A DNA stretch of 64,000 bases from Moraxella porci DSM 25326 (GTDB lineage Bacteria; Pseudomonadota; Gammaproteobacteria; Pseudomonadales; Moraxellaceae), in NCBI RefSeq assembly GCF_002014855.1, contig NZ_MUYV01000001.1:1-64000 (forward strand), written 5' to 3'. The translations under genes were made by a program, and so were the position numbers. Positions 25,614 through 34,729 of the stretch are shown here, one piece after another; positions within the stretch are counted from its first letter, which is position 1; each line of letters begins with the position of its first letter. The notes below the pieces were generated by a model, which was not told the DNA's origin, did no database searches, and worked only from the letters and a program-made list of their open reading frames with translations.

Positions 25614-26507
25614 ATGAATATGATAGCCTTTTTTGGGGCGCTAGAAAGCGGTCTGATTTATGCTTTGATGGCACTGGGTGTGCTGATTTCGTTTCGTATT
25701 TTGGATTTTCCAGATTTGACTGCTGATGGTAGCTTTCCTTTGGGCGGTGCTGTCGCAGGCGTGGCGATTGTTGCAGGTCTAAATCCGTGGCTGGCATGTG
25801 CTTTTGGCATGATGGCAGGGATGATGGCAGGGATGATGACGGCTTGGCTGCATGTCAAATTGGGTATTTTGCACCTATTGGCAGGTATCTTGATGATGAC
25901 AGCTTTATATTCGGTGAACCTACGCATCATGGATGCACCAAACTTGCCACTACTGGGTCAGCCGACTGTCTTTACGCCATTTGTTGATGGTGGTAACGGC
26001 TTTTGGGTACGTGTCGCCGTCGTTGCTGGCGTTGTGCTGCTGGTCAAGCTTGCCTTGGATTGGTTCTTTAGCACCGAGACGGGTCTTGCGATGCGTGCCA
26101 CGGGCTCAAATCTACGCATGGCACAAGCGCAGGGCATTAATACGCCGTGGGTGATTATCCTAGGCATGGCGATCTCGAATGGCTTGATTGCTCTATCGGG
26201 TGCGTTGTTTGTACAGACCCAAGGCTTTGCTGATGTATCGATGGGTATCGGTACGATTGTCATTGGTTTGGCTGCGGTGATTATCGGTGAAGCGGTCATT
26301 TCTGCCAAGCGGATTTTTTGGATGACTTTGGCGGTGGTGATTGGGGCGATTTTGTATCGTCTGTTTGTCCAGATTGCACTATCGAGCGACCTACTTCGAG
26401 GCATCGGCTTTAAGTCGCAGGATTTGAACTTGGTTACTTCGCTATTGGTGGTCATCGTGCTGATGCTACCAAAAATCAAATCGAAGCTACTTGCCAAAAA
26501 AGTCTAG
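25614..26507 (+). CDS. ABC transporter permease (TrpY-like, BPD_transp_2 family)
   Basis: This is the inner-membrane channel subunit of the importer served by the two upstream binding proteins. The 297-aa sequence has about eight hydrophobic helices. GVLISFRILDFPDLTADGSFPLGGA near the N-terminus is typical of this branched-chain-like permease group. The ETGLAMRATGSNLRMAQAQGI cytoplasmic loop is where the ATPase couples. It is 9 bp from the ATPase gene. Confidence 0.9.
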   Translation: MNMIAFFGALESGLIYALMALGVLISFRILDFPDLTADGSFPLGGAVAGVAIVAGLNPWLACAFGMMAGMMAGMMTAWLHVKLGILHLLAGILMMTALYSVNLRIMDAPNLPLLGQPTVFTPFVDGGNGFWVRVAVVAGVVLLVKLALDWFFSTETGLAMRATGSNLRMAQAQGINTPWVIILGMAISNGLIALSGALFVQTQGFADVSMGIGTIVIGLAAVIIGEAVISAKRIFWMTLAVVIGAILYRLFVQIALSSDLLRGIGFKSQDLNLVTSLLVVIVLMLPKIKSKLLAKKV

Positions 26508-26516
26508 GGGATAGAT

Positions 26517-27311
26517 ATGTTACAAGCAACTGATTTACGCCTGACGTTCAATGCAGGCACCCCGATTGAAAACCCTGCACTGCGTGGGCTGTCACTGTCG
26601 ATTGCTGATGGTGAATTTGTCACGGTGATCGGTACAAACGGTGCTGGCAAATCGACTTTTTTGAATGCCATCAGTGGTGCAGTGCGTGTCGATAGCGGCT
26701 CGATTTTGATCAATGGTCAAGATGTCACTCGCCAAGATACGCATAAGCGCGCCAAGCAGGTCGCTCGTGTGTTCCAAGATCCGATGGCGGGTACTTGTGA
26801 AGCGTTGACCATCGAAGAGAATATGGCATTGGCGTATAAGCGTGGCGGTAGTCGTGGTTTGGGCGGTGCTTTGAATGCCAAAAACCGTGAGCTATTCCGC
26901 GAAAAACTCTCAATCCTAAAGCTGGGTCTAGAAAATCGCCTAACCGATCGCATGGGTCTGCTCTCTGGTGGTCAGCGTCAAGCGGTGAGTCTGTTGATGG
27001 CAAGCTTACAACCGTCCAAGATTCTACTGCTTGATGAGCATACCGCTGCGCTCGATCCAAAGACAGCTGCCTTTGTACTAGAATTGACCGATAAAATTGT
27101 CGGTGATGGCAAATTGACCACGATGATGGTGACGCACTCGATGCAGCAGGCCTTGACGCATGGCACTCGCACGGTCATGCTCCACCAAGGTCAAGTGGTG
27201 TTGGATGTTGCAGGTGATGAACGCCGTGGTATGACGGTGCAGGATCTATTAAATATGTTTGAAAAAACTCGTGGCGAAAAAGTCGAAGACGATAGCCTAA
27301 TCCTTGGCTAG
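26517..27311 (+). CDS. ABC transporter ATP-binding protein (TrpZ-like)
   Basis: This ATPase subunit powers the importer. It contains Walker A GTNGAGKST near residues 39-47, the Q-loop around VFQDPMAGT, the signature LLSGGQRQAVSLLMA, Walker B ILLLDEHTAALDP and the switch His in MMVTHSMQQAL. At 264 aa it has the standard length. With the two receptors and the permease it makes a complete uptake system. The gene ends in a strong terminator before purU. Confidence 0.93.
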   Translation: MLQATDLRLTFNAGTPIENPALRGLSLSIADGEFVTVIGTNGAGKSTFLNAISGAVRVDSGSILINGQDVTRQDTHKRAKQVARVFQDPMAGTCEALTIEENMALAYKRGGSRGLGGALNAKNRELFREKLSILKLGLENRLTDRMGLLSGGQRQAVSLLMASLQPSKILLLDEHTAALDPKTAAFVLELTDKIVGDGKLTTMMVTHSMQQALTHGTRTVMLHQGQVVLDVAGDERRGMTVQDLLNMFEKTRGEKVEDDSLILG

Positions 27312-27340
27312 GTGACTGGACTTGTGTGATTGAATGATCA

Positions 27341-27375
27341 AAAAGGACATTTATGAATAGATGTCCTTTTATTTT
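27341..27375 (+). terminator. Intrinsic terminator of the ABC importer operon
   Basis: A perfect 10-bp stem AAAAGGACAT/ATGTCCTTTT around a 10-nt loop, followed by ATTTTA; 29 bp after the ATPase stop. Confidence 0.82.
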
Positions 27376-27395
27376 AACATATAAAGAGTAAGAGT

Positions 27396-28271
27396 ATGAG
27401 TAATTGTGAAGGCTGTGAAAGCGAAGTGGCTCGCCTATTGGTGACGTGTGAAGATCAATCAGGCATCGTGCAGGCGGTATCGGGGTTTTTGTACCACCAA
27501 GGGGCGAACATCATTTCGCTAGATCAGCATACCACCGAAGCTTATGGTGGCAAGTATTTTATGCGAGTGGAGTTTCATTTGGATGGACTTGCCATCAAAA
27601 AAGATGCGATGATGGCGACTTTTGCTGCCAATGTCGCGACCAAATATAACATGACTTGGCAGCTAAACTGCAACCGCGATCTCAAAAAGGTTGGTATTTT
27701 AGTCTCCAAAGAAGATCATGCCTTGCTTGAGCTACTTTGGCGATACAGCCGTGGCACATTGCCTTGTCAAATCACCCAAGTGGTCTCAAACCATGAAGAT
27801 TTGCGCGCGTCGGTGGAGTCGTTTGGCATTGAGTTTGTACATATCCCTGTGGATAAGCAAAACAAGCAGGCGGCGTATGATCAGATTCACGAAGTGATGA
27901 AAAATAACGATCTGCTGGTACTGGCGCGTTATATGCAGATTCTAAGTCCTGAGTTTGTGGATCTGTGGCAGGGCAAAATCATCAATATTCATCATTCATT
28001 CTTGCCGGCGTTTGTGGGTGCAAATCCCTATAAACAAGCCTTTGACAAAGGGGTGAAGCTGATTGGAGCGACGGCACATTATGTCACCAGTGAGCTTGAC
28101 CAAGGGCCAATCATCGAGCAGGGCGTAGAGCGTGTCAGCCATGGCTTTAGCGTGAGCGACTTGCGAGAATTGGGGCGTGATATCGAGCGTGATGTACTGG
28201 CACGAGCAGTCAAATGGCATTTAGAAGACCGCATCATCATCGATGGTGCCAAGACGGTGGTGTTTGATTGA
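27396..28271 (+). CDS. purU: Formyltetrahydrofolate deformylase
   Basis: PurU hydrolyses 10-formyl-THF to formate and THF, balancing one-carbon units and feeding purine synthesis. An N-terminal ACT domain (LLVTCEDQSGIVQAVSGFLYHQG, residues 12-34) senses effectors such as Met or Gly. The catalytic formyl-transferase fold carries INIHHSFLPAF and SELDQGPIIEQ, supplying the Asn-His-Asp triad. NCNRDLKKVGILVSKEDHAL opens the domain. The 291-aa length fits the family. It begins only 21 bp after the preceding terminator, so its promoter must overlap that region. Confidence 0.95.
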   Translation: MSNCEGCESEVARLLVTCEDQSGIVQAVSGFLYHQGANIISLDQHTTEAYGGKYFMRVEFHLDGLAIKKDAMMATFAANVATKYNMTWQLNCNRDLKKVGILVSKEDHALLELLWRYSRGTLPCQITQVVSNHEDLRASVESFGIEFVHIPVDKQNKQAAYDQIHEVMKNNDLLVLARYMQILSPEFVDLWQGKIINIHHSFLPAFVGANPYKQAFDKGVKLIGATAHYVTSELDQGPIIEQGVERVSHGFSVSDLRELGRDIERDVLARAVKWHLEDRIIIDGAKTVVFD

Positions 28272-28286
28272 TACCCGCAGCAAATT

Positions 28287-28317
28287 AAAGGGCAGGCCGA
28301 GCGCATGCCCTTTTTTT
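28287..28317 (+). terminator. Intrinsic terminator of purU
   Basis: AAAGGGCA and TGCCCTTT form an 8-bp stem around an 11-nt loop, followed by seven T residues. Confidence 0.9.
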
Positions 28318-28460
28318 ATTATTAAGCATAAAGCACCAAAGCCATCAAGCATGAGCTTATGGGGCGAAATTTTAAAAAATCAAGCCTAAAATTTTTATTA
28401 TTATAAATACATATTAATCAATAACTTATAAGAAAAATTGTGGATAACTTTTATAAACTA

Positions 28461-28488
28461 TTGAAAAATACACAAGCATCTACCATAT
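28461..28488 (+). promoter_or_regulatory. Heat-shock (sigma-32-type) promoter of clpB
   Basis: TTGAAA (28461-28466) and CCATAT (28483-28488) match the cores of the sigma-32 consensus (CTTGAAA and CCCCATnT) at the correct spacing. The rest of the 28272-28582 gap is AT-rich, with the purU terminator at its start and a strong AAGGA ribosome site at its end. Confidence 0.55.
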
Positions 28489-28582
28489 ATTGACTAACAA
28501 TGCAATACATGATTTATCTAGCAGTTATGTTTAACTAATCTTAAGCTATTTGCTTATAAATCATCAAAAAAAGGATAATAAC

Positions 28583-31159
28583 ATGAACTTTGATAAATAT
28601 ACACGCACCTTACAAGACATCATCCGTAAAGCCAATGAGCTTGCCATCAGTCGCAAGCATACCGCCATCAGCCCTGCACATTTATTGTCAGTATTGATTC
28701 AGAACGAAACTGCGGTATCGATACTGGCAGCGAGTGGGGCAGCTGTGCAGACCTTACAAGCACAAAGTGAGACTTTGCTGTCGCATTTGGCGGTGGCAAC
28801 AACGCCACCTGCTCAGATAGGATTGGCGCCTGATACCGCCCGAGTGCTACAAGCGACTGAGCAGTTTGCCAATAAAGCTGGTGATGAGTATGTGGCGGTC
28901 GAATGGCTACTGCTTGCATTATTTGAAGAAAAAAGCACGCACAAAGCACTGGCATCAGCAGGCATTACCGCCGAGACTTTACAAAACATCATTACAAAAA
29001 TCCGTGGAGATCAAACCGTGAATAATCAAAACAGCGAACAAAACCGTCAAGCCCTAGATAAATATACCATCAATCTGACCGACCGTGCCCTGCAAGGTAA
29101 GCTTGACCCTGTCATCGGTCGTGATGACGAAATCCGCCGTACCGTGCAGGTGCTATCTCGCCGCACCAAAAATAATCCTGTACTCATCGGTGAAGCAGGC
29201 GTGGGCAAAACCGCTATCGTCGAAGGGCTTGCTCAGCGTATCGTCAATGGTGAAGTGCCTGAGAGCCTGCGTAATAAGACCGTGCTATCACTGGATATGG
29301 GTTCGCTGATCGCAGGGGCGAAATATCATGGCGAATTTGAAGAGCGTCTAAAAGCCGTGCTGAATGAGCTTGCCAAACAAGACGGCAATGTCATCTTGTT
29401 CATCGATGAGCTACATACCATGGTCGGTGCAGGCAAAACCAGTGGTGCGATGGATGCAGGCAATATGCTAAAACCTGCTTTGGCTCGTGGTGAGTTACGC
29501 TGTGTGGGTGCGACGACTTTGGATGAATATCGCCAATATATCGAAAAAGACCCAGCGCTTGAGCGTCGATTCCAAAAAGTGCTCGTTGATGAGCCAAGTG
29601 TCGAAGATACCATCGCCATTTTGCGTGGACTCAAAGAGCGTTATGAACTACATCATGGTGTAAAAATCATGGACTCTGCCATCATCGCAGCTGCCAAGAT
29701 GAGTCATCGCTATATCACCGATCGTCAGCTGCCTGATAAGGCGATTGATTTGATTGATGAAGCAGCAAGCCGTATCAAGATGGAGCTGGATTCCAAGCCC
29801 GAAAGCCTAGATAAGCTGGATCGTCGTATCATCGCACTCAAGATGCAGCTAGAAGCGGTCAAAAATGAAGATGATGCTGGTGCAAAAGCACAGGTGAAAT
29901 CATTGACCGCCCAAATCGATGACGCCCAAAAAGAATACAGCGAGCTTGAAGAAGTCTGGAAAGCTGAAAAAGCAGGTGTTGAAAACAGCAAACAGCTACA
30001 AGCCAAGCTGGATAATGCGCGTATCGCACTGGATAAGGCACTGCGTGAAGGTGACTATGCGCGAGCATCACAGCTACAATATGGTGAGATTATTGAGCTT
30101 GAAAAAGCACTTGAAGCTCAGGGTGATGATGGTGAGGACAATGCACCAAAGCTTTTGCGTAACAAGGTGACTGATAACGAAATCGCAGAAGTGGTATCGG
30201 CAGCGACAGGCATTCCAGTCGCCAAGATGCTCCAAGGCGAGCGTAATAAATTGCTTGCGATGGAAGACATCCTGCATGAGCGTGTCATCAGCCAAAACGA
30301 AGCGGTCACTGCCGTGGCAAACGCTGTCCGCCGTAGCCGTTCGGGGCTGTCAGATCCGAATAAACCAAGCGGTTCATTTTTATTCCTAGGCCCGACAGGT
30401 GTGGGTAAGACCGAGCTGACCAAGGCACTGGCGAATTTCTTGTTTGATTCTGAAGATGCGCTGGTGCGGATTGATATGAGTGAATTTATGGAAAAACACA
30501 GTGTCAGCCGTCTGGTTGGTGCACCCCCTGGTTATGTTGGTTATGAAGAAGGTGGCGTGTTAACCGAAGCGGTGCGCCGTAAGCCATACAGCGTGATCTT
30601 GTTTGACGAAGTAGAAAAGGCGCATCCTGATGTGTTCAATATCCTATTGCAGGTGCTGGACGATGGTCGATTGACCGATAGTCAAGGTCGAGTGGTGAAT
30701 TTCAAAAACACCGTCATTATTATGACCAGTAACCTAGGCAGTCATGCAATCCAAGAGATGGCAGGCGATGATTATGACACCATCAAATCGGCGGTGATGG
30801 CATCGGTGAATGGTCATTTTAGACCAGAGTTTATCAACCGTATCGATGAGATTGTCGTGTTTCATAGCCTGGGACAAGCACAGATGGCAGGCATCGCTGA
30901 GATTCAACTCGATCGCTTGCGCAGCCGCCTAAAAGAGCGCGAACTTGGGCTTGTGATGAGTGATGATGCGATGACGCATTTGGTAGAGATTGGTTACGAT
31001 CCTGTATTTGGCGCGCGACCACTCAAGCGAGCCATTCAGCAAGAAATCGAAAACCCATTGGCGCAGCTGCTACTGTCTGGCGAGTTTGTCGCAGGTGATG
31101 TCATCAGCGTTGAGTGGGTGGATGATAAGTTTGCGTTTAACAAATTGCGTTATAGCTAA
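28583..31159 (+). CDS. clpB: ATP-dependent disaggregase ClpB
   Basis: ClpB threads aggregated proteins through its hexameric pore together with DnaK. In order: an N-terminal Clp-N domain (residues 1-145, [15 protein letters not shown]), NBD1 with Walker A GEAGVGKT at 203-210, and a middle coiled coil from about 400 to 525. NBD2 follows, with Walker A GPTGVGKT at 603-610 and YVGYEEGG as pore loop. With ATG 28583 and its AAGGA site the protein is 858 aa, against 857 in E. coli; an upstream in-frame start (28550) would add 11 unlikely residues. Confidence 0.97.
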   Translation: MNFDKYTRTLQDIIRKANELAISRKHTAISPAHLLSVLIQNETAVSILAASGAAVQTLQAQSETLLSHLAVATTPPAQIGLAPDTARVLQATEQFANKAGDEYVAVEWLLLALFEEKSTHKALASAGITAETLQNIITKIRGDQTVNNQNSEQNRQALDKYTINLTDRALQGKLDPVIGRDDEIRRTVQVLSRRTKNNPVLIGEAGVGKTAIVEGLAQRIVNGEVPESLRNKTVLSLDMGSLIAGAKYHGEFEERLKAVLNELAKQDGNVILFIDELHTMVGAGKTSGAMDAGNMLKPALARGELRCVGATTLDEYRQYIEKDPALERRFQKVLVDEPSVEDTIAILRGLKERYELHHGVKIMDSAIIAAAKMSHRYITDRQLPDKAIDLIDEAASRIKMELDSKPESLDKLDRRIIALKMQLEAVKNEDDAGAKAQVKSLTAQIDDAQKEYSELEEVWKAEKAGVENSKQLQAKLDNARIALDKALREGDYARASQLQYGEIIELEKALEAQGDDGEDNAPKLLRNKVTDNEIAEVVSAATGIPVAKMLQGERNKLLAMEDILHERVISQNEAVTAVANAVRRSRSGLSDPNKPSGSFLFLGPTGVGKTELTKALANFLFDSEDALVRIDMSEFMEKHSVSRLVGAPPGYVGYEEGGVLTEAVRRKPYSVILFDEVEKAHPDVFNILLQVLDDGRLTDSQGRVVNFKNTVIIMTSNLGSHAIQEMAGDDYDTIKSAVMASVNGHFRPEFINRIDEIVVFHSLGQAQMAGIAEIQLDRLRSRLKERELGLVMSDDAMTHLVEIGYDPVFGARPLKRAIQQEIENPLAQLLLSGEFVAGDVISVEWVDDKFAFNKLRYS

Positions 31160-31173
31160 TTCATCATCCAACG

Positions 31174-31210
31174 AACCAACCGTTTACATCAGTAGGCGGT
31201 TGGTTTTTTT
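31174..31210 (+). terminator. Intrinsic terminator of clpB
   Basis: AACCAACCG (31174-31182) and CGGTTGGTT (31197-31205) form a perfect 9-bp stem followed by TTTTT. It lies in the short convergent gap with the export cluster. Confidence 0.88.
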
Positions 31211-31214
31211 ATGA

Positions 31215-32345
31215 TTAAGCTTTGATGGGTTTTAGCACCAAGCGCCAATAAGCCAAAGTACCCAAAAGCAGCATCACTGCCATCAGATAATATAGCTTGG
31301 CTAAGATCAGATGGGTGGGAACGCCCATTTGATTTAGCTGAATAAAGCTTTGAATGCCGTGTGTGCTGGGTAGCAGCCAAGCGATCTTGGTCAGCCAATC
31401 AGGCATCGCCAACAACGGATAGGCAAGGCCAGATAATAAAAATAAAGGTATTGATGAGAAAATCAACATCTGCCCAACGCGTTCGGCACGATCAAAATAA
31501 GAACTGATGACCAAAGACAGCGAAATCACCGCACCGACAAAAATCGGCGTCGCAAACATCATGCCCCAAAAATTACCCCCTCTGGGATAATCATTATGCC
31601 AATACACAAACCCAAACAAAAACCAACAAGACAAACAGCCAATGATCCCTGAAACCACATAGATCGCCAAAAAACGACTGGTAGTCAAGCGCAGCCATCG
31701 TCTGCGATATTCCATCAGTAACATCCCGACGCCTAGCAGCAGTGTCTGATGCACGATCAAAGGGGCAACTGCAGGAAAAACATAGCTGCCATAACCTGCA
31801 GTGGTGTTAAATAAGGGCTGTTCATGAACCGGCGGCGGCAGATGAAAGTGACTGATTTCACGATATTTTTCTATTTCACTGATCAAAGTCTGCTTAAGGC
31901 TACTGACCAAGCCCTTGCCGATGGTTTGAGTTTTTAATAAATACGCGCCGCTTAAATACAAACCAATGCCGCCTGTGTCCTGATGGTGAATGCTTTGGCT
32001 AAGATTATCAGGCAGGTATAAGATGCCATCAGCTCGCCCCATTTTTACTTGGTACATGGCCTCTGGAAAGCTTGTGGTGATATCGTAAATGTGGATGTTT
32101 GGGCTGTTTGCGGTAGTTTGAATGATGGTGTGGGTCAGCGGACTTTGCTCAGCATCGACGATCACCAATGGCAGGTGCTCGACATGCTCAGCTTGGTATG
32201 CTGCAGGATAAAAAAACCCATAAAAGCCAACAGACAGCACCATCGTCAAGGCAATGGAGCGATTTGTAAAAATCAGCTTAAGCGCTTGTAGGCAGTCGTA
32301 TAACAACTGCATCAATGCGCACCGAAAACGATCAATCATAAGCAT
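31215..32345 (-). CDS. ABC-2 type permease of an export system (second subunit)
   Basis: This is an integral membrane protein with the ABC-2 layout: one N-terminal helix, a large periplasmic domain of about 150 residues (LPLVIVDAEQSPLTHTII; GRADGILYLP), then five or six C-terminal helices. Related proteins are YhhJ/YbhR-type subunits of drug or lipid exporters. I chose the ATG at 32345 (14-nt overlap with the upstream permease); ATG 32339 is possible, and the start further upstream at 32405 would overlap by 74 nt. No ATPase gene accompanies it. Confidence 0.85.
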   Translation of the reverse strand: MLMIDRFRCALMQLLYDCLQALKLIFTNRSIALTMVLSVGFYGFFYPAAYQAEHVEHLPLVIVDAEQSPLTHTIIQTTANSPNIHIYDITTSFPEAMYQVKMGRADGILYLPDNLSQSIHHQDTGGIGLYLSGAYLLKTQTIGKGLVSSLKQTLISEIEKYREISHFHLPPPVHEQPLFNTTAGYGSYVFPAVAPLIVHQTLLLGVGMLLMEYRRRWLRLTTSRFLAIYVVSGIIGCLSCWFLFGFVYWHNDYPRGGNFWGMMFATPIFVGAVISLSLVISSYFDRAERVGQMLIFSSIPLFLLSGLAYPLLAMPDWLTKIAWLLPSTHGIQSFIQLNQMGVPTHLILAKLYYLMAVMLLLGTLAYWRLVLKPIKA

Positions 32346-33519
32346 CAGGCGATAAGGCGATGTGTGATGCGCGTTTTTTGAGCAATCGCATGCACAATCC
32401 GACAAATAGCATCAAAAAAACCAATAAATTTAATAAATTAGGCAGCATCGCTTGCCAAGGGCTTGCAATGATCCAGCTTTGGGTCTGTAATTGGGCGTAG
32501 CTGCTAAATGGCAAAATGTGCGACCAAAACTGAGTAAAGCCAGAGGCATTATTCAAAGGCAGCGTCACCCCTGCAAAGCTCATCGATGAGCCGCCATATA
32601 CCGCTAATATCCCAAAGCTTTTATTGGCACTGCGTACCGCCAGGGCAATCAATGCACCAAAAAAAGCATAAGCTAAATAAAACACCAATTGCCCAGACAG
32701 CAGCCAGCCGATGCTGCCCATCACAGCATAATCTCGAACCCACACCATCCACATTAGCCACAGCCATGTCCAAAGACAGATGCTCAGCAGATATGGCATG
32801 ATTTTACCAATCAGCGCTGCCATCGGTGCCTTCGTTAACCATGAGCTGATCGTATCATCAGCAAACTCGATCACGACAGCATAAGCCACTTGGCAGCTTA
32901 GCAGCAGATGTAGCACGGCGGTGAGCACAAAGGGTGATAAAAACAGTTCATAACTCAAGCTTGGATTAAACAGCACCGCGGTCTTAATCGTCGGTAATGG
33001 CACTTCAAATTTGGGCAAGGTATTGATGAGATAAGACTCACTTATAAATGCCTGCATGCCTGAGAGTACCGCTGATTTTAGCGCAGTACTGATTCCGGCG
33101 GCCATGCTGTATAAGGCTTGGTTATAGACCAGCTGAATTTGGGGATCCTCACCATTGACCAGATGATATTGGGCATGATGCGGAATATATAGATAGCCGC
33201 CGATCTCAAGGGTGTTGATCGCCTGTTCGACTGCAGCTTGATCGCTCATGACAGCAATGACTTCCAGTTGCTGATTAGCACGCGCGTGGTGAATGATGGT
33301 GGCGCTAAGTTCACTGTGGTCACGGTCGATGATCATGATCGGCAGGTGCTCAGCTTTGGTGTGAATGAACATGCTGCCAAATAGCACCGCCACCAGCAAA
33401 GGAATACCAAATACACCAAACATATCCCAACGACTGTGAGAGATGCGCCTGCATTCACGATAAAAACTGCGCCAAACTTCCATCATGAAGCGGCTTTTGG
33501 GAGGGTGCTTTGTGCTCAT
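32332..33519 (-). CDS. ABC-2 type permease of an export system (first subunit)
   Basis: A 395-aa paralogue in architecture of the next permease: a cytoplasmic N-terminus and first helix (FGVFGIPLLVAVLFGSMF), a periplasmic domain (LPIMIIDRDHSELSATII; IGGYLYIPHHA), then six helices. The two proteins probably form a heterodimeric channel. The gene lies 22 bp after the adaptor gene, in the order outer membrane factor, adaptor, permease, permease, consistent with one tripartite exporter. The ATPase must come from elsewhere or be absent. Confidence 0.86.
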   Translation of the reverse strand: MSTKHPPKSRFMMEVWRSFYRECRRISHSRWDMFGVFGIPLLVAVLFGSMFIHTKAEHLPIMIIDRDHSELSATIIHHARANQQLEVIAVMSDQAAVEQAINTLEIGGYLYIPHHAQYHLVNGEDPQIQLVYNQALYSMAAGISTALKSAVLSGMQAFISESYLINTLPKFEVPLPTIKTAVLFNPSLSYELFLSPFVLTAVLHLLLSCQVAYAVVIEFADDTISSWLTKAPMAALIGKIMPYLLSICLWTWLWLMWMVWVRDYAVMGSIGWLLSGQLVFYLAYAFFGALIALAVRSANKSFGILAVYGGSSMSFAGVTLPLNNASGFTQFWSHILPFSSYAQLQTQSWIIASPWQAMLPNLLNLLVFLMLFVGLCMRLLKKRASHIALSPDAYD

Positions 33520-33541
33520 AACATTCTGCCAAATCAGTCAG

Positions 33542-34720
33542 TCAATCGGCAATGCGAATCTCAAAAACAACGCTCATACCAGCAACCAAACCTTCGATTG
33601 GCTCTGCAGGTTTAAGCTTTAGCTCAAAGCTTTTGATGTCATAGCCGCCTGTTTGTCGCGTGGTTTTGATGGTGGCAAATTCTCCCTCAGCGCCGATGTG
33701 GCTGATGTGAAATTCTACAGAGCGGTTTAATGCAGGGATAAATCCTGTCAGGCTTGATGCTTGCTGTACATAGGGTAGATAATCCTCGCGGACGCTGAGC
33801 TTGACGGTATCGCTAGGCTTGATCATGCTGATCACAGGCACGGCGATGGCGACCAGTTCACTGGGCTTGGCATAGATTTTATTGATGACGCCATCGATGG
33901 GTGCGATCAAATTGGTCTCAGCATCTAAAGCGGCTGCTTCAGCGACCGCAGCTTGTGCGATCTGCACTTGTGCGTCGGCGCTAGAGATGACCTCATCACT
34001 GCGACCGCGCTCTGCCTTAAGATACTGCTGATGCGCGGCTTCTGCCAGCTGTTCTGATGAGGTTTTGGCGGCTTGCATTTCATCGCGTCTTTGGCGACTG
34101 ATGACGCCTTGTTGGTACAGATACTCACCGCGTGCTGCTGTTTCGGCTGCCAGCATTGCTTGAGCTTTGGCACTTTGCCAGTTGGCATACAAGCTGTCGG
34201 TATTTTCTTGGCGTGTGCCGCGATTTGCCAGTGACTGAGAGGCCAGTGCCGACTGTAGCATAGCGTCGGCTTGTTCTTTTTTGGCGATGATCTCAGGGCT
34301 GATCAGCTTAGCCAGTAGTGTACCTTGTTGGACGCTTTGGCCTTCTTGGACATAGATGGCGTCGATGCGACTGGGCAGCTTCGTGCTTAGGTTGACCGTT
34401 TCGCTATCCACCTCACCTTGTAAAGTGACGATTTGACCACCGCTTGCCAATTTGTTTTTGGCGGCATGAAAGAGCCCGCCTGACGATGGCGCACTTGAGG
34501 CAGGCGAGGGCGCGCTATAGCTTTGTAATAATCCATATAAAATCCCCAAAATCAGCAGCACGAACAGCGCGATCAGTGCGATTAAGGCGATGGGTTTTTT
34601 GGGTTTTTTATAGCTGTGCTTAGCCTGTGATTGCATATGATCGATGTCTGATTGTTCAGCGGTCGATGTTTTGGTGGGTTCATCGGCAGGCGTCATGGGT
34701 TTTTTGAGATCTTGTGTCAT
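33542..34720 (-). CDS. HlyD/EmrA-type periplasmic adaptor protein
   Basis: This is a membrane fusion protein joining the inner-membrane permeases to the outer membrane channel. The order is a Lys-rich cytoplasmic start, one transmembrane helix at residues 43-66 and a Pro/Ser linker. Next come the biotinyl-lipoyl half VNLSTKLPSRIDAIYVQEGQ, a long alpha-hairpin (about 140-250, Gln/Ala-rich) and the second lipoyl half with APIDGVINKIYAKPSE. A beta-barrel with SVREDYLPYVQ and FELKLKP closes it. It sits 9 bp after the outer membrane factor gene. Confidence 0.9.
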   Translation of the reverse strand: MTQDLKKPMTPADEPTKTSTAEQSDIDHMQSQAKHSYKKPKKPIALIALIALFVLLILGILYGLLQSYSAPSPASSAPSSGGLFHAAKNKLASGGQIVTLQGEVDSETVNLSTKLPSRIDAIYVQEGQSVQQGTLLAKLISPEIIAKKEQADAMLQSALASQSLANRGTRQENTDSLYANWQSAKAQAMLAAETAARGEYLYQQGVISRQRRDEMQAAKTSSEQLAEAAHQQYLKAERGRSDEVISSADAQVQIAQAAVAEAAALDAETNLIAPIDGVINKIYAKPSELVAIAVPVISMIKPSDTVKLSVREDYLPYVQQASSLTGFIPALNRSVEFHISHIGAEGEFATIKTTRQTGGYDIKSFELKLKPAEPIEGLVAGMSVVFEIRIAD

Positions 34721-34729
34721 GGCAAATCA

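Noticed and set aside
25504..25797. 97-codon minus-strand frame across the binding protein/permease gap
   Set aside because: It overlaps the permease start and the terminator hairpin, and has no coding character or ribosome site.
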